Assembly: GCF_029203305.1 (NCBI RefSeq) | Contig: NC_089461.1 | Span: 1,178,001 to 1,242,000, forward strand | Length of the DNA stretch: 64,000 nt | Reading direction: 5' to 3' | Source: Yamadazyma tenuis | Taxonomy: Eukaryota > Ascomycota > Pichiomycetes > Serinales > Debaryomycetaceae | Shown here: positions 18,363 through 28,600 of the stretch, piece after piece | Numbering within the stretch: the first letter of the stretch is position 1 | Layout of the letters: each line of letters starts with the position of its first letter | Notes under the pieces: generated by a model | The model's database searches: none | What the model saw: the letters and a program-made list of their open reading frames with translations, nothing else | What the model was told of the DNA's origin: nothing | Translations under genes and position numbers: made by a program

Positions 18363-20957
18363 ATGCCAGACATAGAGGATGAAGACAGGGGTAGACCTGG
18401 GAACACAAACCAGCAGACAACGGTATCTCCGGATACCATTTCCATTCCCATCAATTCCCAGTTCATTGCAAGCAGCACTCCCAATGATCACAGCAATATC
18501 CAAAGTCCAATTTTAAGTTTTACTCTGAACGACACGGAAGCACGTCCTTTGCTTAGCACTCACTTTGTATCGAATTATAATAGTGACGATAACAGTGTAA
18601 GTAGCTACAGTGGTGACTCAGTCAACAAATATAGCGAACTGGTGACAGATAAAATTGTCAAGTTTTCAAAGAGACGATTCTGGTGGTTCTGCGGATTGGG
18701 AATAATAGCAGTATTGATCCTTCAGTTATCTTTTTTGCCTAGAACATCACTCAGCAGAGACTATAGGCGATTACATGGGTTGCATTTGACGAAGGCCGAT
18801 GTTAAGAGAAATTATTTGTTATACTCTGGTGAAAAGACGTTTGAGCAGTATAGCAACCAGCAGGTGATAAACTGGATGTTGCTGAATTTTACCGCCATCA
18901 ACTCAGAAAGTCCCGTCAACTTGTTGAGTAATGATAACATGAAATTGACCCGGTTCGTGGAAGACAAATTCAACGAATATGGGTTCACGACGACGTTAAT
19001 GAGATATGACACTGGTTTGAACAAACCTTCCAATTCGTTTGTCAAGTTGTTTGACACTAAAGGTGATTTGGTCTACGATGCCAATATGCTAGATTTGAAG
19101 TACAAAACTCCTAGCTACTATGGGTTTGGACTAAATGGCACTTTTAAAGGTAATTTTATTTTCGTCAATCAAGGCACCGAAAACGATTACCTGGCACTCT
19201 CTGCTAATGGATTTAGCTCAGAGGGTAAGATTGTTATTATCAAGTCTCCAATATCTTGTACGTTAAGTGTGGCGGAAAAGATTGATATTGCTCAATCCCA
19301 TGGTGTAAAAGGGTTGATTCACTTTGTGGAATACAGTAAAGATACTAAACAGAACTACAAAATTGACAAGAATTTAAATTCTTTGATTACGAGAGATACA
19401 GCCGTTCTAGAAGGCATCGGTTCTTCTGGTTTCAAAACACCTAAGATCCCGGTATTGCCTATGAGCTTAACGGCGCTTCAACCAATATTAAATACTTTGA
19501 ATAGTGAAGGGAAGTCATTCAAGGATTGGACTTATTTCCCTGAAACTAAAGGATTCGAATTGGAGGTAGGTAGTTCTTTTGAAGATAGCAAGGAAAGGAA
19601 AGCCACCAACATTATTGGGACTTTGGAAGGTATAATCAAGGATGGAGTTATTGTAATTGGTGCTTCTAGAGATTCATTTGATTCTGTAAACCCATTGAGC
19701 AATCAGGTGGTTTTATTAGAAATAATGAGACACTTCCACAAGTTGGTCAAATTGGGTTGGAAACCCTTAAGAACCATTCAGTTCGTATCTTTTGACGGAT
19801 CACGAAATGGTTTAATAGGGTCTAATTCTCTTCTTGACGATAAGACCACCAAATTGCCCATTTTGTCATATATCAACATTGAAGAAGACGCTGTTCGTGG
19901 CAGTGACTTTATGGTGGACTCCAATCCATTGTTAGACCATGTTATAAAGAAGGTGAGCAAGCTCATACCCTTTCCGAAGAGTTCAGGTCCCTTCAAACGG
20001 TTACCAAAACTCGAAACATTTGATGATGACGATTATGACGGCGATGATGATGACAATGACGACGACGATGATGATGATGATGATGACGACGATCACCTTA
20101 GCTCATTATACAAATACTGGAGAGTACAAAGTAACAACACAATCAACAACGATTTGGGAAACTCGATCTGGAGAACAGATGCCTTCCCTTTCCAGTATCA
20201 TTCCGCTATACCCGTTGTAAATGTGAAGTTTGAGAATAACCCCAAAAGAGATTCGGCGATTTATGTTCCTAACTCTAACCACTACTCGTATAAGTGGCTT
20301 GTTTCTCGAAACATTGATGAAGAGTTCACTTTGCACACTCTGTTGATCCAGTTTTTGGGAATGCTTCTTATCAGTTTAAGTGAACATGAAGTGATTGATT
20401 TCAAAACTCAGGACTACTTCGAATACATTCAACAAAAAATACAGCAATTTAAAGATAAAAACAAAGACACCTTGGCCAAATGGGCCTCGAAAGATATCAC
20501 AAAATACTTGGATACTTCCTTTTTCAACTTTGTTGGAGATGTGGATGACATCGTCACCTTCAAGAATTTGTGTGACAAGTTCACCCAAATATCTGACGGT
20601 TTGACACAACAGTCTTCCATCTACGACCAGTACAATTATGAGGTGGAAACAGGCTTGATTCAAGATTACCCTTGGTATCAGTCATATAAAAAGCTCAAGC
20701 TTTGGGCACAGTTCAAAGTATCAAACTACAAACTTCTTCATATCGACAAGGATTTGAGCAGAAAGGGAGATACTACAAAAACGAAAACGTCCTCCTGGTT
20801 CAACCATTTGATATACAACAGGCCCAAAGGTGGAGCGTCTTCCTCCATCTTTGCTGATGCCCAGGATGCTATTAATACCCAGAGCCTTGAAAAGGCTTCT
20901 CGAATCATATTTGAAATGTACGAGAAGCTCAAAGGTTTAGATAAGAAAATGTCTTAA
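18363..20957 (+). CDS. Transferrin-receptor-like protein with degenerate M28 peptidase fold (TRE1/TRE2/VPS70 family)
   Basis: An 864-residue type II membrane protein. About 100 polar N-terminal residues precede one transmembrane segment (FWWFCGLGIIAVLILQL, ~110-128), then a luminal part with a PA-like domain (~215-345), an M28-like domain (~405-670) and a C-terminal helical dimerisation domain. S. cerevisiae Tre1/Tre2 help Bsd2 and Rsp5 target metal transporters for degradation; Vps70 is a vacuolar relative. The zinc-site motifs are lost: GASRDSFDSVNP stands where active enzymes have a GHRD/DP pattern, and FDGSRNGLIGS replaces the WDAEE motif. It is therefore probably not a peptidase. No PPxY motif is seen. 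A run of about two dozen mostly aspartate residues interrupts the luminal domain near 555-578. Confidence 0.75.
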   Translation: MPDIEDEDRGRPGNTNQQTTVSPDTISIPINSQFIASSTPNDHSNIQSPILSFTLNDTEARPLLSTHFVSNYNSDDNSVSSYSGDSVNKYSELVTDKIVKFSKRRFWWFCGLGIIAVLILQLSFLPRTSLSRDYRRLHGLHLTKADVKRNYLLYSGEKTFEQYSNQQVINWMLLNFTAINSESPVNLLSNDNMKLTRFVEDKFNEYGFTTTLMRYDTGLNKPSNSFVKLFDTKGDLVYDANMLDLKYKTPSYYGFGLNGTFKGNFIFVNQGTENDYLALSANGFSSEGKIVIIKSPISCTLSVAEKIDIAQSHGVKGLIHFVEYSKDTKQNYKIDKNLNSLITRDTAVLEGIGSSGFKTPKIPVLPMSLTALQPILNTLNSEGKSFKDWTYFPETKGFELEVGSSFEDSKERKATNIIGTLEGIIKDGVIVIGASRDSFDSVNPLSNQVVLLEIMRHFHKLVKLGWKPLRTIQFVSFDGSRNGLIGSNSLLDDKTTKLPILSYINIEEDAVRGSDFMVDSNPLLDHVIKKVSKLIPFPKSSGPFKRLPKLETFDDDDYDGDDDDNDDDDDDDDDDDDHLSSLYKYWRVQSNNTINNDLGNSIWRTDAFPFQYHSAIPVVNVKFENNPKRDSAIYVPNSNHYSYKWLVSRNIDEEFTLHTLLIQFLGMLLISLSEHEVIDFKTQDYFEYIQQKIQQFKDKNKDTLAKWASKDITKYLDTSFFNFVGDVDDIVTFKNLCDKFTQISDGLTQQSSIYDQYNYEVETGLIQDYPWYQSYKKLKLWAQFKVSNYKLLHIDKDLSRKGDTTKTKTSSWFNHLIYNRPKGGASSSIFADAQDAINTQSLEKASRIIFEMYEKLKGLDKKMS
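20022..20093 (+). repeat. Coding GAT/GAC trinucleotide repeat (aspartate run)
   Basis: This is a nearly uninterrupted series of GAT and GAC codons, broken by one Tyr, one Gly and one Asn codon. It encodes an acidic stretch inside the transferrin-receptor-like protein. Mixed GAT/GAC use suggests that the run is maintained or old, not a fresh slippage product. Confidence 0.85.
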
Positions 20958-21018
20958 AATTTGCAACCAATATACGCGCTTTTTTATTTTGTTGCAAGTT
21001 ATCAGTAACACATCGCAT

Positions 21019-22323
21019 ATGTCCATATTACAACAAGAAGATATCCAAACGGTCTGGTACTTGAGCACATTGAGTGGTAGTAGCAAGCGTATCTACAAGC
21101 GAGTCAGCAAGCTGACAGTGTTGACGTTGTCGATTCCGCAAACTTGTCATCTTATTGGCGGATCTGACTCTGAGCTTACAAGTTTACGAGTACGTTCGAA
21201 CCTCTTATATGGGGTATCCTTGGTGTACAAAATGAAGACAAACTACTTGCTAGATGATTTGCGTTCTCTTGGAGGCTATTTGGAGAGACAAAATACAATT
21301 CAACAGATGAAAGATGCTTCTAGCACACCTATATCTAAACTCAGACCTGCAGTTTTATTGCCCGACAACCCAAAGTTCATTCTCCTGGACTTCATTGGAG
21401 ATTTTGATGAAGAAGTTGAATTTGGAAGGAATTTGCTTCCTATTAATGCGGACGTGTGGGAATTCACTGGATTTCTGATGCCTTTTGAAGATGAAACTAG
21501 AGATAATATTACCTTCGACTTGGATTTTGGAGATCAGTCTAAGGAGGAATCCAACACCACCATATATTTAGATCCCTTTGATATAGATCCAAGTGTTATA
21601 GAAACATCTACTCCCGGGCCCCGCACACCCATCTCCACTCCCGAGACAGTACCAGCTGAAGGGCCAAAGAAGAGGAGATTTGCACTTATTGAAGATTCAG
21701 AAATGGTTTTAGGTGACGAAGATTACATTGAGTTTATCAAAAACTACGAACCTTTGATGAAAATTGGTATGTTAAAGTTCAGACGGCCCAAAGTGTCTCA
21801 TTTTGAGCAACAATTTCATGGAGCTGAAGATCTCCTATTTCCAACAACCCCGCAGACTCCTGAAGTTGCTAGACATGTTCATGATACCACAAATGCTGGC
21901 ATTTCTGGTTTAGTGTCTGGGTACAATACTGATAACGAATTCACATACGAAGACACTGACGTCTTTGATCTTTCGTTTCCCGAAATCAACATCAGTGAGG
22001 TTCGTTCCAGCTCCCAAGGAAACATCGTCGTACCCTCGCTCGAAGATATAAGCCATTCAAGAGAACTAAGTAATGAGACACGACGGTTCTATAATCATCT
22101 TCTTAATGTCGATAGAGACTCCTTGGGTGTCTCTCCTTATGAGGGAAAGAGAATCTCATTTTCCAGCGTGTGTCCTACGAGGTGCCCTAAATCTTTGGTT
22201 GCGAAAAGTCTATTCAGTATTCTCGAATTGGCTACCAATCTGGTTATTGGTATTGAATGCCCTAGTAGTCTAAACCTTTCCGCTACCAACATAATCACAG
22301 TGGTGATTGAGCAGGTGATGTGA
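21019..22323 (+). CDS. REC8: Meiotic cohesin kleisin REC8-like
   Basis: A 434-residue alpha-kleisin, the cohesin subunit that bridges Smc1 and Smc3 and is cut by separase in meiosis. The N-terminal Rad21/Rec8 domain spans residues ~1-105, with VWYLSTLSG near the start and LRVRSNLLYGVSLVYKMKT as the strongest signature. The middle is acidic and rich in Ser/Thr/Pro, as usual for kleisins. The last ~60 residues resemble the winged helix that binds Smc1 (KSLVAKSLFSILELATN). The N terminus starts in the Rec8 manner (QEDIQTVW) and not as the MFYS of Scc1/Mcd1, so Rec8 is preferred. The frame is open upstream from a TTG, but the ATG at 21019 is the first and sits right before the domain. It is short compared with S. 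cerevisiae Rec8 (680). Confidence 0.8.
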   Translation: MSILQQEDIQTVWYLSTLSGSSKRIYKRVSKLTVLTLSIPQTCHLIGGSDSELTSLRVRSNLLYGVSLVYKMKTNYLLDDLRSLGGYLERQNTIQQMKDASSTPISKLRPAVLLPDNPKFILLDFIGDFDEEVEFGRNLLPINADVWEFTGFLMPFEDETRDNITFDLDFGDQSKEESNTTIYLDPFDIDPSVIETSTPGPRTPISTPETVPAEGPKKRRFALIEDSEMVLGDEDYIEFIKNYEPLMKIGMLKFRRPKVSHFEQQFHGAEDLLFPTTPQTPEVARHVHDTTNAGISGLVSGYNTDNEFTYEDTDVFDLSFPEINISEVRSSSQGNIVVPSLEDISHSRELSNETRRFYNHLLNVDRDSLGVSPYEGKRISFSSVCPTRCPKSLVAKSLFSILELATNLVIGIECPSSLNLSATNIITVVIEQVM

Positions 22324-22429
22324 CTTGTGTTTGAGTTGACTACATAGCATTCAGGTGAGGTTAATAATATTACAATTCCCTAATACAAATCGATACTATA
22401 CTACTATACTACTTTTGAAACAGTTATCC

Positions 22430-23344
22430 TTAAATGGCAGTGCCGTTTTCGTCATGCTTGGCAAATTCTTCTTCAGCTTCGTCAAGTTGATCTTGTTCTG
22501 GTTCATCGTATTCAGACTGGTGTAAGGACAACGTTGGCTTGACAGCAGCAGCATCCAAAGTCCAAGAAGCCAAGGCATTTTCTGCATCAATGATGATTTG
22601 TTTGGAAGCTTCATAACCGTCATAAGCAGCTCTGGTTTCACCAGGGGTGACGGCAGAATCGTCCAACAATTCCAATAAGGCCTTACCGTATCCAGCAATC
22701 AAAGCGTACTTTTCAGCTAATTCTCTAGTAGCATCGAATTGGTAGTTGTAAGCAGCCTTCAATTGTTCTCTGGTGATGTTAGACAATTGAGCTTCGGCCA
22801 CCAAAGACTCGGCTTCGGCTCTGACCAATTCTTGTTCCAAAACTGGAATCTTTGGGCTCTGAGGGTCCTTGTATTTCAAATGAGCAATTTCATCGGTGAT
22901 TTTTTGTTTTCTGTCTCTAGAAGGTTGCACCGATGATTCAATGTTTCTGATGGTCTTCAAGGTGAGTCTGTATTGATCATACTTGTCGATGTATTGGTCC
23001 TCCAATTCACCAATCTCGTAGATTAAAACTCCCAACTTGTCAGTCACGTCAGAAACATCATCGTCATTTTCTTCACCCCAAGCACTCAATTGCTTGGCCA
23101 CGTCTCTTCTTTCTCTGGCGGTCAATTCCAAGGCTCTCATGACGTTCTTTTCCATTTTAATGTATTGACTCAATTTTCTAGATAATTCAGGTCCAGTGTT
23201 TCCAGCCACTGTTTTTCTGAAGTGGGAAGCAATACCTCCCTTACCGAAGAACAGAGACTTGGTAGACGAAGTTGGAGGTGGGGGGCTTTGCAATTGAGAA
23301 GCGGTGGGTGCCTTTTGGGATCTTAAGGAATAAGTTCTATGCAT
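22430..23344 (-). CDS. LSP1: Eisosome core component LSP1/PIL1 family
   Basis: A 304-residue BAR-domain protein that assembles eisosomes, the filamentous lattice under furrow-like plasma membrane invaginations (MCC), and responds to sphingolipids through Pkh kinases. It begins MHRTYSLRSQKAPTASQL, the family's invariant N terminus, which fixes the start at 23344 although the frame is open further upstream. The BAR domain covers ~45-270, with ITDEIAHLKYKDPQSPKIP and AGYGKALLELLDDSAVTPGE almost unchanged from S. cerevisiae Lsp1. The acidic C-terminal tail is shorter than in S. cerevisiae (341 residues in total). Lsp1 and Pil1 are hard to tell apart; the wording of the N terminus fits Lsp1 slightly better. 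Confidence 0.92.
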   Translation of the reverse strand: MHRTYSLRSQKAPTASQLQSPPPPTSSTKSLFFGKGGIASHFRKTVAGNTGPELSRKLSQYIKMEKNVMRALELTARERRDVAKQLSAWGEENDDDVSDVTDKLGVLIYEIGELEDQYIDKYDQYRLTLKTIRNIESSVQPSRDRKQKITDEIAHLKYKDPQSPKIPVLEQELVRAEAESLVAEAQLSNITREQLKAAYNYQFDATRELAEKYALIAGYGKALLELLDDSAVTPGETRAAYDGYEASKQIIIDAENALASWTLDAAAVKPTLSLHQSEYDEPEQDQLDEAEEEFAKHDENGTAI

Positions 23345-24035
23345 TTTGGTAGAAAATGTATTGAGGTGGTGATAAAAGTTTTCGGAAATTTCATCCCTCT
23401 TTATAATTTGGCGTCTGGCCGTCCACTTGCTGCCTGTCGCCCAATTAGGAAATGGGTTTCTGGAAGTCGCACACAAAATGCGTGACGGTATATCGCCGTC
23501 GAGGGGCGGTGGTCGGCACCACGGGTCTCGCGCCAGCCGTACCACGAGCAAAAGACTTCTATAGAAACGGCGTTTAACCCACATCAACTCCAATTCTCTA
23601 GTGCCTAAACCTTTGGCTGCCGAGTCCGACGATGGCTATATAACCTCCAATTATTGCCTCCCACTAATGTCTTGAATGAACCTTTTGAATTCTAATTTTA
23701 ATTCATTAATTAAACCATCGCAATGACGTAAGAGTCGTGTTCTGTACCATTGTCATCAAATACCTAATACTCCAGTACCAGGCATCACTGCCAAGGGGTG
23801 CTGACAACTGTGTTCATCAGATGGCAACTTACCAACCACCAATCACAAAGCCTTTTTGTTCATATTTGGGGTATCATGCTTCTGTTGCTGACAACTGCAG
23901 AGCAATTAATGATAGCGAAAACGAGACTTCACGGTGTGTGTAGAGAACAATTAACTGGTTATATTTACGTTGAAAACACGAGTTGGGAGTAGGTTTTACT
24001 TTGTACACAACTGCTGAAAACACTATACACGGGAG
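23345..24035 (-). promoter_or_regulatory. Intergenic region upstream of LSP1
   Basis: This 691-bp interval lies between the LSP1 start and the HAT1 stop (both minus). It holds AGGGG stress-element-type cores at 23502-23506 and 23794-23798, a CRE-like TGACGTAA at 23724-23731 and a TATATA at about 23637-23642. Short plus-strand frames here show no protein-like character. Confidence 0.4.
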
Positions 24036-25226
24036 CTATACTTTAATTCTCTTCGACAGGTTTGCCTCCTCTTCAATGGGTCTCTTGGGATACAAGTTCA
24101 ACCCGTTAAGGATTCTATAGTAGTCTTCTTCCAACGTTTGGTACGCGGTTTGGAGCTTGTCTAACCGCACAGGCTTCTCCAATGAGAGCAACGCCTCTTT
24201 GTTTTTATTGTACAATCTCTGCTTGATGAAGAGTCGGATATTTTTGTAGCTCAAGTTTTTGAATGTCTTGAAGTTGCTAAGCAAGATCATCTCCACCAAC
24301 CGGTTGAACTGACGCTTCTCCAACTTCTGTTCCACTCGAAAGGTCTCGAGCCAGGCCTCAGACTTAACCTTGGTGAGGTTAATGTCTTTCAAGTTAATGA
24401 CCAGCTTTAGCCTGTTCAAATCACTCTTGTCTCTCATATCATCGAAGTGTTCATTGGGGTCCTCCACCACAATTTCCACTATCTGGTCGTCTTTTAACCA
24501 TAAATCGTACAAGGCAGAATACGTTTTGCTGCCGATGGACTGCCCCTGGAAGTTGGGTAGAATCACAAACTGACTGATTTTCTTTCTCAGCTGCTTGATA
24601 CCTGCGTCGAAATTGGAGGCTCCAGGATACTTCCAGTAGTTGTAGGCTGTGACGAACCCAACAATTGAAGGCTCATCTTCAGGGTCATTTGGAGTATCAT
24701 AAATCACATATAAGTCCCATAATTCGTCCTTGTGGTCGATGAAAGAACCTGCTTCAATATACAACAATACTAAGATCTGGAGTCTTTTGTGCAATTCAAC
24801 GGCTGCTGCTTGCTTCATGTCGATTTTATAGATGGCAAAGCTCTCGAATCCACCAACTATTGTGCCTGGAATAGAATATGTTTCCTTCTCGTTCTTAATA
24901 GCATCCACCCATTTGATTTCATCCTTAAATACCGTCAGCTCAGGAAGAAACTTCATGATTGTGTCCTTGGGCTCTTCCACCTCGTCGTTCAACTTGGTAT
25001 CATATTTGACGTTCAAGAATGGATAGAAGGTGTAGTGGTCGAAGCACAAGAAGATGACCAAGTTCTTGAATCCGAAAATACTCTCACTATCACCGAAAAC
25101 TGGGTACGTGAAGGCGGGCTTGAAGTTAATAGCTGTGCCATTGGGCTCTGCTACAAACAATTTTAGTGCTTCATTCGACGATACCGTCCATAGTTCGGGC
25201 TTCAACGCCTCTGTCAAGTCAGTCAT
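24036..25226 (-). CDS. HAT1: Histone acetyltransferase type B catalytic subunit HAT1
   Basis: A 396-residue GNAT acetyltransferase that acetylates new histone H4 at Lys5/Lys12 with Hat2, before or during chromatin assembly. The N-terminal Hat1 domain is clear: KPELWTVSSNEALKLFV, then FTYPVFGDSESIFGFKNLVI. The acetyl-CoA loop is FQGQSIGSKTYSALYD at ~225, where the usual Q-x-x-G-x-G/A pattern is kept. VEDPNEHFDDMRDKSDLNRL follows, then KLEKRQFNRLVEMILL. The start is set at the ATG of MTDLTEALKPE because homology begins there; the frame continues upstream without need. Its length is near the 374 of S. cerevisiae, and the C terminus adds a basic RPIEEEANLSKRIKV tail. Confidence 0.95.
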   Translation of the reverse strand: MTDLTEALKPELWTVSSNEALKLFVAEPNGTAINFKPAFTYPVFGDSESIFGFKNLVIFLCFDHYTFYPFLNVKYDTKLNDEVEEPKDTIMKFLPELTVFKDEIKWVDAIKNEKETYSIPGTIVGGFESFAIYKIDMKQAAAVELHKRLQILVLLYIEAGSFIDHKDELWDLYVIYDTPNDPEDEPSIVGFVTAYNYWKYPGASNFDAGIKQLRKKISQFVILPNFQGQSIGSKTYSALYDLWLKDDQIVEIVVEDPNEHFDDMRDKSDLNRLKLVINLKDINLTKVKSEAWLETFRVEQKLEKRQFNRLVEMILLSNFKTFKNLSYKNIRLFIKQRLYNKNKEALLSLEKPVRLDKLQTAYQTLEEDYYRILNGLNLYPKRPIEEEANLSKRIKV

Positions 25227-25624
25227 ACTACAATTTGAACGCGTAATTTTATTTCCAGGAATATAGTGCGAATTTGTTGATCGTATAAAAACCACTTTAG
25301 AGTGGAAATTAGCTGACAATATAACTATTTTTCTGGTATTTTCTGCAAATACACGTATGTGTACCATTCTATCATAGTAGTGATGTGAACGCAGTTGAAA
25401 GGACCACTCCAGATATATTAATATTTTAGAACCCCGTAACTTTCAAAGCTGTAATAGTGTATTGTATATCCTATTAAGCTTCAGAGTTGTAAAAGTTTTC
25501 AACAATAGCGTTTATTGAGAGGTTTGTACATATTTTTAAAATAGTTTTGTGGTTTTCCGTGTTTTGTTTTGTTTGTGGGTTTTCTGGTGTCTAATGGTTG
25601 CAAAATGTATCGTGCACTCGAACC
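25227..25624. other. Intergenic gap upstream of HAT1
   Basis: This 398-bp AT-rich region contains the HAT1 promoter (minus strand) and the 3' end of the repeat-protein gene. A run of GTTTT-type repeats lies at about 25560-25577. I see no gene or clear regulatory site. Confidence 0.5.
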
Positions 25625-28600
25625 TCAGCCCGAATTGATGGTAAAGTGGTAAGCCTTGTTATCTTCCAACTCTTCTCCAGGCTCTCTCCCAATGTAGAAC
25701 CGGTACTCCTTCAATTCTGTAGGAGCTTTGTGATCCATGAGAGCAACTTCCCTGGTATAAGAATTGAGATAGAGCAAATTATTGAAGTCAGGAAGATCAT
25801 TTCTTTGTCTTCTTCCAACACCTCTATAATTTCCAGGCATTCTTAAGGGTGGCTTATTTCTCACAAAGTCATCTGAAGATGATAAATTCACGCTTTGACC
25901 CAGGATTAATAGAGTGGGTCCATCCACGGGGCTTATTTCTCTCAACCGGTCGAAGTAACGAGGATCGCTTTCAGCAGTGGAGTTTCCAGCAATAGAATCC
26001 TCAAGTAGTTGGTCTTCTGGGAAACTAGGCGAGCCTGTAGTGGAGTTGTCCACCACTGAAGGTGAGTAAGGAGTTTGCAGTCTGTCATCTTGGCTGGACT
26101 CTTCTTCGTAACTGTCATAATCACCAATGTCAAAACGACTCTCCTCTACTACGGGAGGGAGGATACTCAACAGAGCAGAAAGAATAGGCTGGATGGCTAC
26201 TAATTCCTGCAATTCTTCTTCTTCTTCTTCTTCTTCTTCTTCTTCTTCTTCTCCTTCGTCTTCTTCTAAGATGCTTGCACTGCTGTTATAGTCAGTTCCA
26301 GAACTCTCATCGTCAGCTTCATTAGTTTCAAAGACAGAGTCTTCACTAAAGTCGGTACCATCTGAACACAGTACATCGGTTGACCCCAAAGGCGGAATGT
26401 AACCCAATAAATGAGTGTTAGATCTGGCATATCCGACGTCAGTAGCTCCATTACTTAATTCATTGTCAGAAGAACGAAGGTCTAATTCAAAGTCGTACCT
26501 GATGTTGGAACGACCGTCAAGTTCATAGTAACCTGCAGGGATAACAACTGGATTCCTTAAGGTTTCAGAATCTAAGGGTTCGGTTTCCAATGCTTCTGAT
26601 AGAAATGCAGGCACGTCAAAGATGGAAGGACTTAAGCACAAAATCCAGTCATTGGAGGCATCTTTTTGAGTATCAACCTTGTTTCCCAAGGGAGAAGGAT
26701 TGAGAGCCAAGCAATCAGAACCACTTTTGGCCTCTGAAGTTTGTCTAATATCAAGGTATTGATCTCCCAACTCCCAACCAGCTTCAGGGCTTAAAGGACT
26801 AATCTCCATCAATGAGTAGCATTGACTCAAAGCTTCTTCTTTATCTAAGCTATAGTCGGAAGATTCTGATATGGAGGGACTGAGGTTTTTGATAGATACG
26901 ATGTCGTCTTGAAAGGCATCCAGCTGTGATAAATCTGATGATGCCAAAGGTGGACTAATGGTTTCCATACTAACTGAATTGTCCCATTGAGCTTCCAAGA
27001 ACAACAGGAAAGAGCTCCCAATAAGACCTTCAGTAGCCAGAAGTCTACCATTGTATTGAAACCTTGGGAAAAACTCCAAGGCTTCCAGTTCAAACGAACA
27101 ACCTAAGGGCCCTTTGTGGCCCTCAAATTTAAGTCTAGTTGAAACACCACCAGTAACATCCACTGAAGCATAATTTCTGGATAAAAGTGTCAACTCAGAA
27201 TCTTCAAACCGATCTAATACACCTTTTGAAATGGAGTCCATATCACGCTTGGAAAATCCCCGGTCTGGAAAATAGACCGAGTCTGGCCTTGCTAAAGTGT
27301 CAAACTTGGGTAACACTGCCAATTCAGGTGAAGAACTCAATACCCGCTTTGACAGAGAAAGATTCACAATCTTTGACAAACAAGCCTTTCCAAGCTTTGC
27401 TAACCCCATATCAAGGCTTGCTAGGTAATTCATTTTTGGTAAAGAAACCAACTTCCCTAACTGGTCCAAGATAGGAGATTGTATTGAAGGCAACTTTTTG
27501 GGTTTACTCACCAACTCAACGTTTGGTAAAGAACTCAAATTTGGCAAAGAAGCTGGTGTCTGCTTCGACAGAGAACAGACTTTATCAAGCTTCTCCAAGT
27601 CCATTTCAGGTTCTGACAACTTTTCTAAAGGTTTCAAATCAATCTTTGCCAGTGAAACCAGGTCGAGCTTTGGTAATGATACCTTTTCAAGCTTCATTAA
27701 ATCATCATTTGCTAAAGCAATCGACTTTGACAAAGAGTCAAGTTCTGGAAAATACATCTTTCCAAGCTTCTCCGATCTCATTTCAAGTTCTGATAATGAT
27801 ACCATGTTTGGCAAGGAAGGCAATTTCTCTAGAGGTTTCAAAGCATGATCTTGCAATGAGGCCAGGTCAAGTACGGGTAAGTATGCCCTTTCGGGCTTTC
27901 TCAATACTAATTCAACCTTTGGTAAAGTAGTCAACTTTGGCAAAGGTTTCAATTTCTCCAAAGGCTTTAAATCAAGTTTTGACAGTGAAATCAACTCAAG
28001 TGCTGGAAAGTAAGCCTTTTCGGGCTTTTTCAACATCAACTCAACTCTTGGTAAAGACACCAAGTTTGACAAAGAGTCTAATGCATGCTTTGGCAGAGAA
28101 AGGTCTTTTACCTTTGTTAAATAAGCTTTTTCGGCCTCTGATAAAGCTAGCTCAACCTTTGGTAAACTACTCAAATTTGGCACAGGCACCAATCTTTCTA
28201 AAGATTTCAAAACCTTTTTTGGGAATGAGATCACATCATGTTCTGGAAAATACACGTTTCCAATCTTTTTCATTCCCACACCGAATTCTGATAAGAAATC
28301 CGTGTTTGACAAAGAGGCCAATGCCTCCTTTGACATAGAAATATCTACCTTTGGCAAATAAGCCTTTTCCGGCTTTCTCAACACCAACTCTACCTTTGGT
28401 AAAGTCTTCATCTTGGGAAAAGAGACTAATTCTTGCGTTGGCACCACAACCCTGTCTGACAGAGGCAAATGAGCTTCTACAGGCTTTTCTGGAACTGCCT
28501 CAAACTTTGGCAAGGAGCATTCCACTTCTTCGAAAATGGTGTACAATTCATACCCAGTGTCATCAAAGTCAGCAGCAGGAGACTTTTGCTTGAATAAGTT

